Below, in pieces: positions 1-5,044 of a DNA stretch of 5,044 nucleotides. A program made the position numbers and the translations under genes. Below the pieces are notes generated by a model. That model worked only from the letters and a program-made list of their open reading frames with translations. It made no database searches and was not told the DNA's origin. Position 1 is the stretch's first letter, and each line of letters opens with the position of its first letter. Source of the stretch: Chloroflexia bacterium (GTDB lineage: Bacteria > Chloroflexota > Chloroflexia > Thermomicrobiales > UBA6265); NCBI GenBank assembly GCA_013698285.1, contig JACCVE010000307.1, forward strand, positions 1 to 5,044, written 5' to 3'.

Positions 1-977
1 TATCGGGACTGGGTCATGCCTTCCTAATCATGCCCATCCCTGGTGACCCGATCCTGCTGACCGACCTCCGTCGCCACCGGCAAGACATCGTCGCCGTGGC
101 TGACACGCGTGCTCATTCCGACCTCGACGCGGCGTTGCTCGACGCGATCGACGCGCTGGCGCTACCCGGTGGCCGGGTCGGCATCGCGGGCCTCGACCTA
201 CTACCCGCGACGCTCGACCGCCGGATGAGGGAGCGCTTCCCACGCCTGGATGTCCAGGATGCCGGCGACACCGTCGCCGCCTTGCGGCAGGTTAAAGAGC
301 CACTGGAGTTGGACCTCCTGCGGGGCGCCGCCCGGTGCGCGGATGCGGGGCAGGCGGCGGCCCGGATGGCATTGGATCAACCGGGAGCCCGGGAACGCGA
401 CCTCGCCGCGGCCGGCATGGCGGCGGCCATCAGGGGCGGAGCGGATTTCATCCGGTATTTCCGGGTCCATTCCGGCCACTGGTCCGCCTCCGGATCCCGG
501 TGGCCACCGGCGATGGATCGCGAGATCGGCGCGGGTGAATTGGTCGTCACCGACATCATCGGGGCCCATCACGGGTACCAGTTCGACGTGAACCGGACCT
601 TCGGCACGCCGTGCCTCGCCGCCGCGTCGCGCGAGATCGCCGAGTTGGTCGAGGAGGCCACGTTGCGGGCCGTCGATGCCTGCCGGCCCGGTGACACAGT
701 GGATGGGGTGGCGCGCGCGGCGTCGGCAGTCTTCACCGGGTCCCGCCACGCTGCCCACGCGGGAGCCTCGATGGGTCACGGCATCGGGTTGGAGACCGTC
801 GAGCTCCCCTACGTCCGGGCCGGCGACCGCACGGTGTTGAGGCCTGGCATGGTGCTCTGCATCGAGCCGACGCTCTCGGTGCCGGGCCAAAGTGGGGCGG
901 CGATCGAACAAATGGTTATCATTCGGGCCAATGGCGGACCCGAGATCATCACGCCGACCCCGACTCGCCTCTGGTGA
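1..977 (+). CDS. M24 family metalloenzyme (Xaa-Pro aminopeptidase-like), 5' end outside window
   Basis: Seen: the frame is open to the left edge (first full codon at base 3) and reads SGLGHAFLI before the Met at 30. This resembles the interior of a creatinase N-terminal domain, so the Met at 30 is probably internal and the gene begins upstream. Counting from that Met, residues 1-90 finish the N-terminal domain and about 95-315 form the pita-bread catalytic domain. All five dinuclear metal ligands of the family are present: D175 and D186 (TDI...FDVNRTF), H250 (GHGIGLE), E279 (CIEP) and E293 (IEQMV). Known: M24 enzymes include proline-specific aminopeptidases, methionine aminopeptidase, creatinase and other hydrolases or lyases. 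Odd: the two catalytic histidines of E. coli aminopeptidase P (H243, 17 residues before the first Asp ligand; H361, 7 after the His ligand) fall on W158 and V257. The substrate is therefore uncertain and may not be a peptide. Probably cytoplasmic. The fold is nearly certain; the activity is not. Confidence 0.9.
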   Translation, partial: SGLGHAFLIMPIPGDPILLTDLRRHRQDIVAVADTRAHSDLDAALLDAIDALALPGGRVGIAGLDLLPATLDRRMRERFPRLDVQDAGDTVAALRQVKEPLELDLLRGAARCADAGQAAARMALDQPGARERDLAAAGMAAAIRGGADFIRYFRVHSGHWSASGSRWPPAMDREIGAGELVVTDIIGAHHGYQFDVNRTFGTPCLAAASREIAELVEEATLRAVDACRPGDTVDGVARAASAVFTGSRHAAHAGASMGHGIGLETVELPYVRAGDRTVLRPGMVLCIEPTLSVPGQSGAAIEQMVIIRANGGPEIITPTPTRLW

Positions 978-992
978 GTCTGGGGTCCAGAC
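978..992 (+). other. Short hairpin directly after the M24 stop codon
   Basis: A perfect 6-bp inverted repeat, GTCTGG / CCAGAC, with a 3-base loop begins on the base after the TGA at 975-977. No run of T follows, so it does not meet the usual rule for an intrinsic terminator. It could still slow polymerase or protect the 3' end of the upstream message. It is short enough to be chance. Confidence 0.3.
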
Positions 993-1052
993 ACTCGCCG
1001 CCGGCCGGAGTCGGCTTCACCACGTCGGGCGAGACACACCGGCCCGGCCCCT

Positions 1053-1057
1053 GGAGG
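1053..1057 (+). promoter_or_regulatory. Ribosome binding site that fixes the GTG start of the 91-residue protein
   Basis: A full GGAGG sits 5 bases before the GTG at 1063-1065. The frame is open further upstream to an ATG at 892, inside the M24 gene, but I found no other plausible in-frame start in the 85-bp gap. The upstream translation also does not look like conserved protein. This site therefore decides the start. Confidence 0.75.
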
Positions 1058-1062
1058 TTCTC

Positions 1063-1338
1063 GTGCAGCGGATCGTCGACGTCATCTTCCGCCGGGAGCG
1101 CAACGACCCGGCGATCCCGGTCTGCCCGTCCCACCGGGTCGAGATGCGGCTGCGGGGCAAGCAGGGCCAGCCCACCCGGTTTCAAGATCAGACCGAGGAG
1201 CAGTACACCCTGATCTACTTCTGCCCGGTCGATAAGTGCGACCAGAGTGCCGAGCGGAAACAGGTCCGGACCCAGATCCCGGTCCCGGGAGAGCCGCCCG
1301 AGCGGCCGCTCTTCGCCCGTCCCAACGACCGGACCTGA
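1063..1338 (+). CDS. Small conserved-looking protein with a possible split C/H/C/C metal site
   Basis: A 91-residue protein starting at GTG behind GGAGG. I cannot assign a named family. Seen: two short cysteine motifs, C21-P-S-H24 and C54-P-V-D-K-C59, lie about 29 residues apart. Each follows a hydrophobic strand-like stretch (AIPV and YTLIYF), which is how zinc-ribbon knuckles usually sit. The stretch between them is polar and basic (RLRGKQGQPTRF), and the tail is proline-rich. Inference: a small zinc-ribbon-like cytoplasmic protein, perhaps binding nucleic acid or a protein partner; metal binding is not proven. It follows the M24 gene on the same strand by 85 bp and could be read with it, and it converges on the dUTPase gene. 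Codon use matches its neighbours. That it is a real gene is likely, given the strong ribosome site and non-random composition; its function is unknown. Confidence 0.72.
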   Translation: MQRIVDVIFRRERNDPAIPVCPSHRVEMRLRGKQGQPTRFQDQTEEQYTLIYFCPVDKCDQSAERKQVRTQIPVPGEPPERPLFARPNDRT

Positions 1339-1349
1339 TGCGTCCGGTC
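1327..1349. terminator. Stem-loop between convergent genes, covering a stop codon
   Basis: A perfect 8-bp inverted repeat, GACCGGAC (1327-1334) and GTCCGGTC (1342-1349), with a 7-base loop that contains the TGA of the upstream gene. It lies at the meeting point of two convergent genes, where a two-way terminator would be expected. Neither side has a T-run, so a classical intrinsic terminator is not shown. Factor-dependent ending or simple 3'-end protection are alternatives. Confidence 0.4.
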
Positions 1350-1369
1350 CCGGTGGACGGGCGGTCGCC

Positions 1370-1894
1370 CTACCCGGACCCGAGCCGTTCACCTTGGTAC
1401 GCGCCGGCGTATCCCTGTCCGGCGGCCCGTTCGAGGCGGAAAAACACGAGTTGGAGGATCCGGGCATCCCGTTCCAATTCCAACCCCGCCGGATTCCCCA
1501 CCACGAGGAGCGACGAGGACCGACCGTGATAGCCCGCGTCCCAGACGGCAGAATGGATGGCGGCCCCGCACCGCGCGACGCTCGACCGGGGCCGTCCCAG
1601 TGCCATCACGTCGAGCGGCAGCCAGACTGCCTCATTGAAGGTCACCAAGTAGGCACCGGGCACCAACCGGAACCACCCGCGCTCATCCGTGCTCTTGGCG
1701 CTCAGGCCGGGCAACACCCGGTCGGCATTCGACCGCCCGATGCGGCCCGGCCCGTCCAAGGCGTTGACCGATTCCAGCGTCAGGTCGAAGCCATTGGGCT
1801 GCACCTGCGCGTCGAGGTCGAGATACCCCGCCACCAGCGGCTCTGGGCCGGCACACCGTTCCCGAATCTGTTCGCCGCTCAGCGTCCCACCCAT
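1370..1894 (-). CDS. dut: dUTPase of the dCTP deaminase-like superfamily
   Basis: Predicted to split dUTP into dUMP and pyrophosphate, keeping uracil out of DNA and supplying dUMP for dTTP synthesis; cytoplasmic and probably trimeric, as in the family. The 174-residue length is normal. Seen: VQPNGFDLTL (31-40) near the N-terminus, the phosphate-binding motif RPRSSVARCG (101-110), then IHSAVWDAGYHG (113-124) with D119 and Y122 matching the catalytic Asp and uracil-stacking Tyr of dUTPases. RILQLVFF (145-152) and a C-terminal glycine/aromatic segment GYAGAYQGE (161-169) resemble dCTP deaminases. No acidic residue lies between G124 and N134, where deaminases carry their catalytic Glu, so I favour dUTPase over deaminase. 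The ATG at 1894 is chosen because GGAGG lies about 10 bases upstream (1905-1909 on the plus strand) and homology-like sequence begins just after it; the longer open frame reads into the divergent MFS gene. Convergent with the small C/H/C/C gene and divergent from the MFS gene. Confidence 0.88.
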   Translation of the reverse strand: MGGTLSGEQIRERCAGPEPLVAGYLDLDAQVQPNGFDLTLESVNALDGPGRIGRSNADRVLPGLSAKSTDERGWFRLVPGAYLVTFNEAVWLPLDVMALGRPRSSVARCGAAIHSAVWDAGYHGRSSSLLVVGNPAGLELERDARILQLVFFRLERAAGQGYAGAYQGERLGSG

Positions 1895-1992
1895 CCTCGT
1901 CGTTCCTCCACCAGTTTGGATCGGATGGTTCCCGTCCGACCGTGCAGGTCGTGGCACCTTCGCTCGCTCGACGCGCCGGGGAACGACGGCCG

Positions 1993-3312
1993 ATGACTGA
2001 CGATCGCCAGGAGGCAACCAGCGACCGCGCCTTCACCGTGCTGCGGTATCCGGACTTCCGCTGGTTCTGGATCGCCGAGTTCATCTCTGTCCTCGGCACC
2101 CGCATCCAGGCGGTCGCCATCATCTGGCAAGTGTACCGGCTGACCGAGAGCCCGCTGCAACTCGGGTTGCTCGGACTGTTCCGGTTCCTCCCCCTGCTCC
2201 TGTTCGGGATCATGGGTGGGGTCATCGCCGATGGCCGGGACCGGCGTCGTACCTTGCTGATCACGCAGGTCGTCCTCCTGCTGACATCGTGCGCCCTTGC
2301 CGCCATGACCATTTCGGGCGGCATCTCCCTGCCGGCCATCTATGCCATCACCTTCGTCTCGGCGGCGGTCGGGGCGGTCGCCCAGCCGACGCGGCAGGCC
2401 CTGATCCCCTCCCTGGTCCCCCGGGCGGCGCTCGCCAACGCGATGACGATGAACATCTTCGCCTTCAACGTCGCCAACGTCACCGGCCCAGCGGCCGGCG
2501 GCCTCCTCATCGCCGCCGCCGGTGTGTCCGCGGCGTACATGGTCGACGTCGTGTCGTTCTTCGCCGTGATCGCGGCCGTGCTCGTCATTCGCCCGAGCGC
2601 CACTCAGGTGCCGATGCGCCTCTCGGGAATAGCCGCCGCCGTCGAGGGGTTCCGGTTCCTCCGCGGGTCTCCGGTCTTGCTCGGGGTGATGAGCGTCGAC
2701 TTCGTCGCCACCTTCTTCGGCGCCAGCACCGTGTTGATGCCCGTCTTTGCCGAAGACATCCTCGGGGAGGGTGCCGGGGCGACCGGTCTCCTGCTGGCCG
2801 CTCCGGCGGCTGGCGCGGTGGCGGGCAGCCTGGTGATGGGTCTGGTCCGCTCTCCCGATCGGCCCGGCCGGGGCATCCTCGTCTCCGTCCTGGCCTACGG
2901 GGCATGCATCACCGCCTTTGGCCTCTCGACATCCTTGCCGATGGCCATGCTGTTTCTGGCCGGGTCCGGCGCGGCCGACGCGGTCAGCATGGCCCTCCGC
3001 CACACGGTCCGGAACCTGATGACGCCGGACGCCCTGCGGGGGCGGATCGCCGCCGCCCATTCCACCTTCGCGATGGGTGGTCCCCAGCTCGGTGAGGTCG
3101 AGGCGGGTGCCGTGGCGGCGTTGGCCGGAGTCAGGGCCTCCATCGGCGCGGGGGGCGTCCTGACCATCCTCGCGACCTTGTTCATCGCCCGACGATTCCC
3201 CGCCATCGGCCGTGCCAGGATCGGCGACGCCGTGCCCCCCGATGACCCGACCGCACCGCGCGGCTCGGGCGTCTCACCCGCCGACCGGCTGGAACCTGTC
3301 CCGGGCGACTGA
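1993..3312 (+). CDS. MFS transporter, EntS/MFS_3-like, 12 predicted helices
   Basis: A 439-residue inner-membrane secondary transporter, the usual length for the family. Seen: about twelve hydrophobic spans (roughly 24-44, 55-76, 88-108, 112-134, 155-176, 180-199, 227-250, 262-286, 294-312, 316-334, 356-378, 381-399). The loop between helices 2 and 3, GGVIADGRDRRR (75-86), is the MFS motif A with G76, D80, R84 and R85. NVTGPAAGGLL (159-172) and MGGPQLGEVEAG (361-372) are typical of the EntS-like exporter branch. A hydrophilic, proline-rich tail of about 38 residues ends the protein. Known: this branch includes proton-driven siderophore and drug exporters; the substrate here cannot be read from sequence. 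The ATG at 1993 is preferred, with a weak GGGGA at 1978-1982; a GTG at 1942 would add 17 residues of unlikely, Arg-rich sequence. No clear promoter is visible in the 98-bp divergent gap. It may help export a toxin or metabolite, or import a sugar next to anmK, but neither is shown. Confidence 0.9.
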   Translation: MTDDRQEATSDRAFTVLRYPDFRWFWIAEFISVLGTRIQAVAIIWQVYRLTESPLQLGLLGLFRFLPLLLFGIMGGVIADGRDRRRTLLITQVVLLLTSCALAAMTISGGISLPAIYAITFVSAAVGAVAQPTRQALIPSLVPRAALANAMTMNIFAFNVANVTGPAAGGLLIAAAGVSAAYMVDVVSFFAVIAAVLVIRPSATQVPMRLSGIAAAVEGFRFLRGSPVLLGVMSVDFVATFFGASTVLMPVFAEDILGEGAGATGLLLAAPAAGAVAGSLVMGLVRSPDRPGRGILVSVLAYGACITAFGLSTSLPMAMLFLAGSGAADAVSMALRHTVRNLMTPDALRGRIAAAHSTFAMGGPQLGEVEAGAVAALAGVRASIGAGGVLTILATLFIARRFPAIGRARIGDAVPPDDPTAPRGSGVSPADRLEPVPGD

Positions 3313-3332
3313 GGCGATCATCGCCGTCCCGG
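3301..3332 (+). other. Nested inverted repeat spanning the MFS stop codon
   Basis: Just after the TGA at 3310-3312 is a near-continuous palindrome, GGCGAT-C-ATCGCC (3313-3325). It is flanked by CCGGG (3301-3305) and CCCGG (3328-3332), which could pair outside it across an uneven internal loop. As RNA this gives a compact GC hairpin suited to ending or protecting the transporter message. As DNA the 13-bp dyad could be an operator for the downstream kinase gene. The first T-run (TTT, 3346-3348) is too far off for a classical terminator. Confidence 0.35.
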
Positions 3333-3483
3333 CTGGCACGACCGATTTCAGGACCATCGACTAAGATGCCGCATGGCACGGTCGGGCAGCATGGTCAGGA
3401 TCTGGTCTCGATCGTTGCCCATCCTCGATGATCGCCGCGAGCCCGCGTACTCACCCCACGCTGAACGAGGAACGTTCGCCATC

Positions 3484-4698
3484 ATGGACCACCAGACACG
3501 ACTCGACGATACCGCGCCCCGCCTCTGTCTTGGCCTCATCTCCGGCACGTCGGCCGACGGCATCGACGCTGCCCTGGTCGCGATCACCGGCGGCGGCGCG
3601 GACGCCAGGGTGGATCTCATCGCCGCCAATTCGACGCCATATCCCGACGATGTCCGGGCCGAACTCCTCGCCCTCTACGATCAACCCGGGGACGCGATCG
3701 CCCGGCTCTGCTCCCTCAACTTCCTCGTCGGGGACCTGTTCGCGGACGCGGCCCTGGCGTTGTGCGCGGACGCCGGGATCGAACCGACCACGTTGCACGT
3801 CGTCGGCTCCCACGGCCAGACGGTCTGGCACCAACCCGTCCAAGAACCGCGTTGGCCACTCTCCCGCGCCTCAACGATCCAGGTCGGCGAATCGGCGATC
3901 ATCGCGGAACGGCTCGGCGTGCCGGTGATCTCGGATTTCCGGGTCGCCGACATGGCAGCGGGGGGACAGGGTGCTCCCCTCGCCCCCTACTTCGACTGGG
4001 TCCTCTTGCGCCATCCGGAACTCCACCGGGCGGTCCAGAACATCGGCGGCATCGGCAACGTGACCGACCTGCCGGCCAGCGCCGAATTGGACGATGTCCG
4101 TGCCTTCGACACCGGCCCCGGCAACATCTTGATCGACGGCATGGTCACCTTGCTCACCGGCGGGCGGCTGACCTACGACCGCGACGGTGAACTCGCCGCC
4201 GCGGGTACGGTGGACGACGGTCTGCTCGTGAGACTGCTGGCCGATCCCTACCTCGCGATGGTGCCGCCCAAGACGACGGGACGCGAGTATTACGGCATCC
4301 CGATGTGCCGGGACATCCTGCGGGATGCCGGACTGGCCGGACTGTCGCTGGACTCCGGCCCGGACCGGACCAGGGACGTCATCGCGACCGTCACCGCGTT
4401 CACGGCGAGATCAATCGCCGGGGCCTACGAGCGCTGGCTGCCCGGGCTGGACGAGGTGATCGTGGGGGGAGGCGGCGCCCGCAATCCGACCTTGCTCCGC
4501 ATGCTGGCGGACGCGGTCGCGCCCGTGCCGGTGACGACCCTGGAGAGACACGGGATCGACAGCGACGTGAAGGAAGCAATGTTCTTCGCGCTGATGGCGC
4601 ACGACGCCCTGGCCGGGCGGGCGACCAACGTGCCGTCCGCGACCGGCGCCCGGCGGGCCGTGCCGCTCGGCAAAGTCACACTTGGCCAGACACGTTGA
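3484..4698 (+). CDS. anmK: Anhydro-N-acetylmuramic acid kinase
   Basis: Phosphorylates 1,6-anhydro-N-acetylmuramic acid with ATP while opening the anhydro ring, giving MurNAc-6-phosphate. This is a cytoplasmic step of peptidoglycan recycling, normally followed by the MurQ etherase. The 404 residues are slightly longer than E. coli AnmK (369). Seen in order: phosphate loop GLISGTSADGID (17-28), GSHGQTVWH (108-116), TIQVGES (131-137), DFRVADMAAGGQGAPL (151-166; sugar-binding/catalytic region), NIGGIGN (186-192), FDTGPGN (208-214), PPKTTGREYYG (261-271), GGGGARNP (328-335) and SDVKEAMFFALMAH (360-373). All family landmarks look intact, so an active enzyme is expected. The ATG at 3484 is chosen because the family start follows closely and GAGGAA (3467-3472) precedes it. 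An in-frame ATG at 3373 would add 37 residues unlike the family. The 171-bp gap from the MFS gene suggests its own promoter, though none is convincing. No murQ lies in the window. Confidence 0.95.
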   Translation: MDHQTRLDDTAPRLCLGLISGTSADGIDAALVAITGGGADARVDLIAANSTPYPDDVRAELLALYDQPGDAIARLCSLNFLVGDLFADAALALCADAGIEPTTLHVVGSHGQTVWHQPVQEPRWPLSRASTIQVGESAIIAERLGVPVISDFRVADMAAGGQGAPLAPYFDWVLLRHPELHRAVQNIGGIGNVTDLPASAELDDVRAFDTGPGNILIDGMVTLLTGGRLTYDRDGELAAAGTVDDGLLVRLLADPYLAMVPPKTTGREYYGIPMCRDILRDAGLAGLSLDSGPDRTRDVIATVTAFTARSIAGAYERWLPGLDEVIVGGGGARNPTLLRMLADAVAPVPVTTLERHGIDSDVKEAMFFALMAHDALAGRATNVPSATGARRAVPLGKVTLGQTR

Positions 4699-4722
4699 CC
4701 ACACCCCGCTGGCACGCATAGT
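4695..4722 (+). promoter_or_regulatory. Possible sigma-70-type promoter before the solute-binding protein gene
   Basis: TTGACC (4695-4700; five of six to TTGACA) overlaps the anmK stop codon. It is followed after 16 bases by CATAGT (4717-4722; four of six to TATAAT). Transcription would begin near 4729, leaving a leader of about 70 bases. It competes for the same DNA with the sigma-54-like element at 4710-4725, so at most one may be real. Confidence 0.35.
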
Positions 4723-4725
4723 GCT
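4710..4725 (+). promoter_or_regulatory. Sigma-54-like -24/-12 element before the solute-binding protein gene
   Basis: TGGCACG-CATA-GTGCT matches the sigma-54 consensus TGGCACG-N4-TTGCW at all but one fixed base, with the required GG-N10-GC spacing (GG at 4711-4712, GC at 4723-4724). Start of transcription would fall near 4736, about 60 bases before the ATG. Sigma-54 promoters need an RpoN and an activator ATPase; neither is visible here, and the likely phylum is not known to me for using RpoN. It may be a chance match. Confidence 0.25.
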
Positions 4726-4740
4726 GCCCCGACACGAACA

Positions 4741-4777
4741 AGCGATCGTGCCCAGGACGATTGACGCACGAGACGCT
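4741..4777 (+). other. Hairpin in the likely leader of the solute-binding protein gene
   Basis: An outer stem AGCG (4741-4744) with CGCT (4774-4777) and an inner stem TCGTGC (4746-4751) with GCACGA (4766-4771) are joined by a small uneven internal loop and capped by a 14-base loop. It ends 6 bases before the AGGAG ribosome site. It could affect translation, mark processing between anmK and the importer gene, or act as a weak terminator; no T-run follows. Confidence 0.3.
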
Positions 4778-4783
4778 CTCGGT

Positions 4784-4788
4784 AGGAG
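4784..4788 (+). promoter_or_regulatory. Ribosome binding site for the solute-binding protein
   Basis: AGGAG lies 9 bases before the ATG at 4798 and supports that start, which in turn gives a complete Tat signal peptide. Confidence 0.7.
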
Positions 4789-4797
4789 AATGTGACC

Positions 4798-5044
4798 ATG
4801 ACGCACCGATCGATCAGCCGTCGGGATGTCGTGAAGGGCGCGGGCGCGGGAGTTGCCACCGCCGTCCTTGGGATCACCCCAGCCCGGCATGCCGTGGCCC
4901 AAGACGCGACGCCCGCCGCCGCACCGACCGGGGAGCTGGTCATCGGTAAAGCGCAAGAGGCTGTCGGGTTCGACCCGGCCTTAGTTACCGCTGCCTCCAG
5001 TTTCCAGGCCATCGCACCGGTCTACGAGCAACTGGTGCGATTCG
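4798..5044 (+). CDS. Tat-exported ABC solute-binding protein, family 5 (peptide type), 3' end outside window
   Basis: Only the first 82 residues are present; the family is usually 500-600 long. Seen: a Tat signal with SISRRDVVKG (5-14), then a hydrophobic, Ala/Gly-rich core and a likely signal peptidase cut after A32-V-A34, leaving a mature end QDATPAAAP. No lipobox Cys is present, so it is not an evident lipoprotein. The usual Phe after RRx is Val here (SRRDVVK), which is common enough. The mature start GELVIGKAQEAVGFDPALV... VYEQLVRF (45-82) matches the opening of DppA/OppA-type proteins, including the conserved D59-P60 and the VYExLVR segment. Known: such proteins capture peptides, and in some branches sugars, nickel or other solutes, for an ABC importer; permease and ATPase genes would be expected downstream. 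Being next to anmK makes cell-wall peptide uptake a possibility, but only by position. The family call is fairly firm, the ligand unknown. Confidence 0.88.
   Translation, partial: MTHRSISRRDVVKGAGAGVATAVLGITPARHAVAQDATPAAAPTGELVIGKAQEAVGFDPALVTAASSFQAIAPVYEQLVRF

Noticed and set aside
201..911. A 236-residue minus-strand open frame across the M24 gene
   Set aside because: It is antisense to recognisable M24 motifs and has no plausible domain; a composition artefact.
892..1062. Longer start at 892 for the small C/H/C/C protein
   Set aside because: It would overlap the M24 gene by more than 80 bases and add a disordered Arg/Ser-rich stretch, while GTG at 1063 has a full GGAGG 5 bases upstream.
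1895..1992. Promoters or an operator in the divergent dUTPase/MFS gap, including the TCGGA (1921-1925) / TCCGA (1935-1939) inverted repeat
   Set aside because: The stem is only 5 bp and no paired -35/-10 boxes were found on either strand, though some promoter must exist nearby.
1879..3060. A 393-residue open frame on the minus strand across the MFS gene
   Set aside because: Highly charged, low-complexity His/Gly/Asp/Arg translation with no family resemblance, opposite a clear 12-helix transporter. This is the usual mirror frame of GC-rich coding DNA.
3362..3367. TAAGAT as a -10 box for anmK
   Set aside because: Only four of six bases match and no -35 box sits at a normal distance; not enough to annotate.
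3316..3433. Inverted 8-mers GATCATCG (3316-3323) and CGATGATC (3426-3433) about 100 bases apart
   Set aside because: GATC/CGAT-rich words are common in this sequence, and the distance is too long for a convincing hairpin.
3373..3483. Upstream ATG start for anmK adding 37 residues
   Set aside because: The added residues do not resemble AnmK, and the ATG at 3484 places the conserved phosphate loop at the normal distance from the N-terminus.
3762..4721. Plus-strand open frames of about 140 residues inside anmK in another frame
   Set aside because: Arg/Pro/Gly-rich translations overlapping intact AnmK motifs; shadows of the real gene.
4761..4788. TTGACG (4761-4766) as a -35 box for the importer gene
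   Set aside because: The matching -10 would fall on the ribosome binding site and leave almost no leader.

Overview
This is a GC-rich bacterial chromosomal segment carrying six protein genes, two of them cut by the window edges. No RNA genes, transposons, CRISPR arrays or phage-like genes are visible. The best taxonomic guess is a Thermomicrobia-type member of the Chloroflexota. The reasons are the GC-rich third positions, an exported solute-binding protein whose mature end begins QDATPAA after a Tat signal, and a dCTP-deaminase-like dUTPase of a kind I associate with archaea and Chloroflexota. This placement rests on style, not on a search.

Layout: (1) 1-977 (+), the 3' part of an M24 'pita-bread' metalloenzyme gene, open at the left edge. 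(2) 1063-1338 (+), a 91-residue protein with a possible split metal-binding site, starting at GTG behind a strong GGAGG. (3) 1370-1894 (-), a dUTPase of the dCTP deaminase superfamily, convergent with gene 2; an 8-bp stem-loop covers the stop codon of gene 2. (4) 1993-3312 (+), a 12-helix MFS transporter, divergent from gene 3 across a 98-bp gap. (5) 3484-4698 (+), anhydro-N-acetylmuramic acid kinase (anmK). (6) 4798-5044 (+), the start of a Tat-exported family 5 (peptide-type) ABC solute-binding protein, which runs off the right edge.

Functionally this looks like a housekeeping and accessory-metabolism neighbourhood rather than one tight operon. The spacers of 98 to 171 bp between genes 3/4, 4/5 and 5/6 leave room for separate promoters. 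The most suggestive pairing is anmK, which recycles cell-wall sugar, followed by a peptide-type importer subunit. This would fit uptake of cell-wall peptides or muropeptides, but that is inference from order alone. The 99-bp gap before gene 6 holds two overlapping promoter-like motifs, one sigma-54-like and one sigma-70-like, and a leader hairpin.

I see no clear evidence of a wholly new system. The points most worth checking are the M24 enzyme, which keeps all five metal ligands but lacks both catalytic histidines of aminopeptidase P, the small C/H/C/C protein, and the near-consensus sigma-54-like element before the solute-binding protein.
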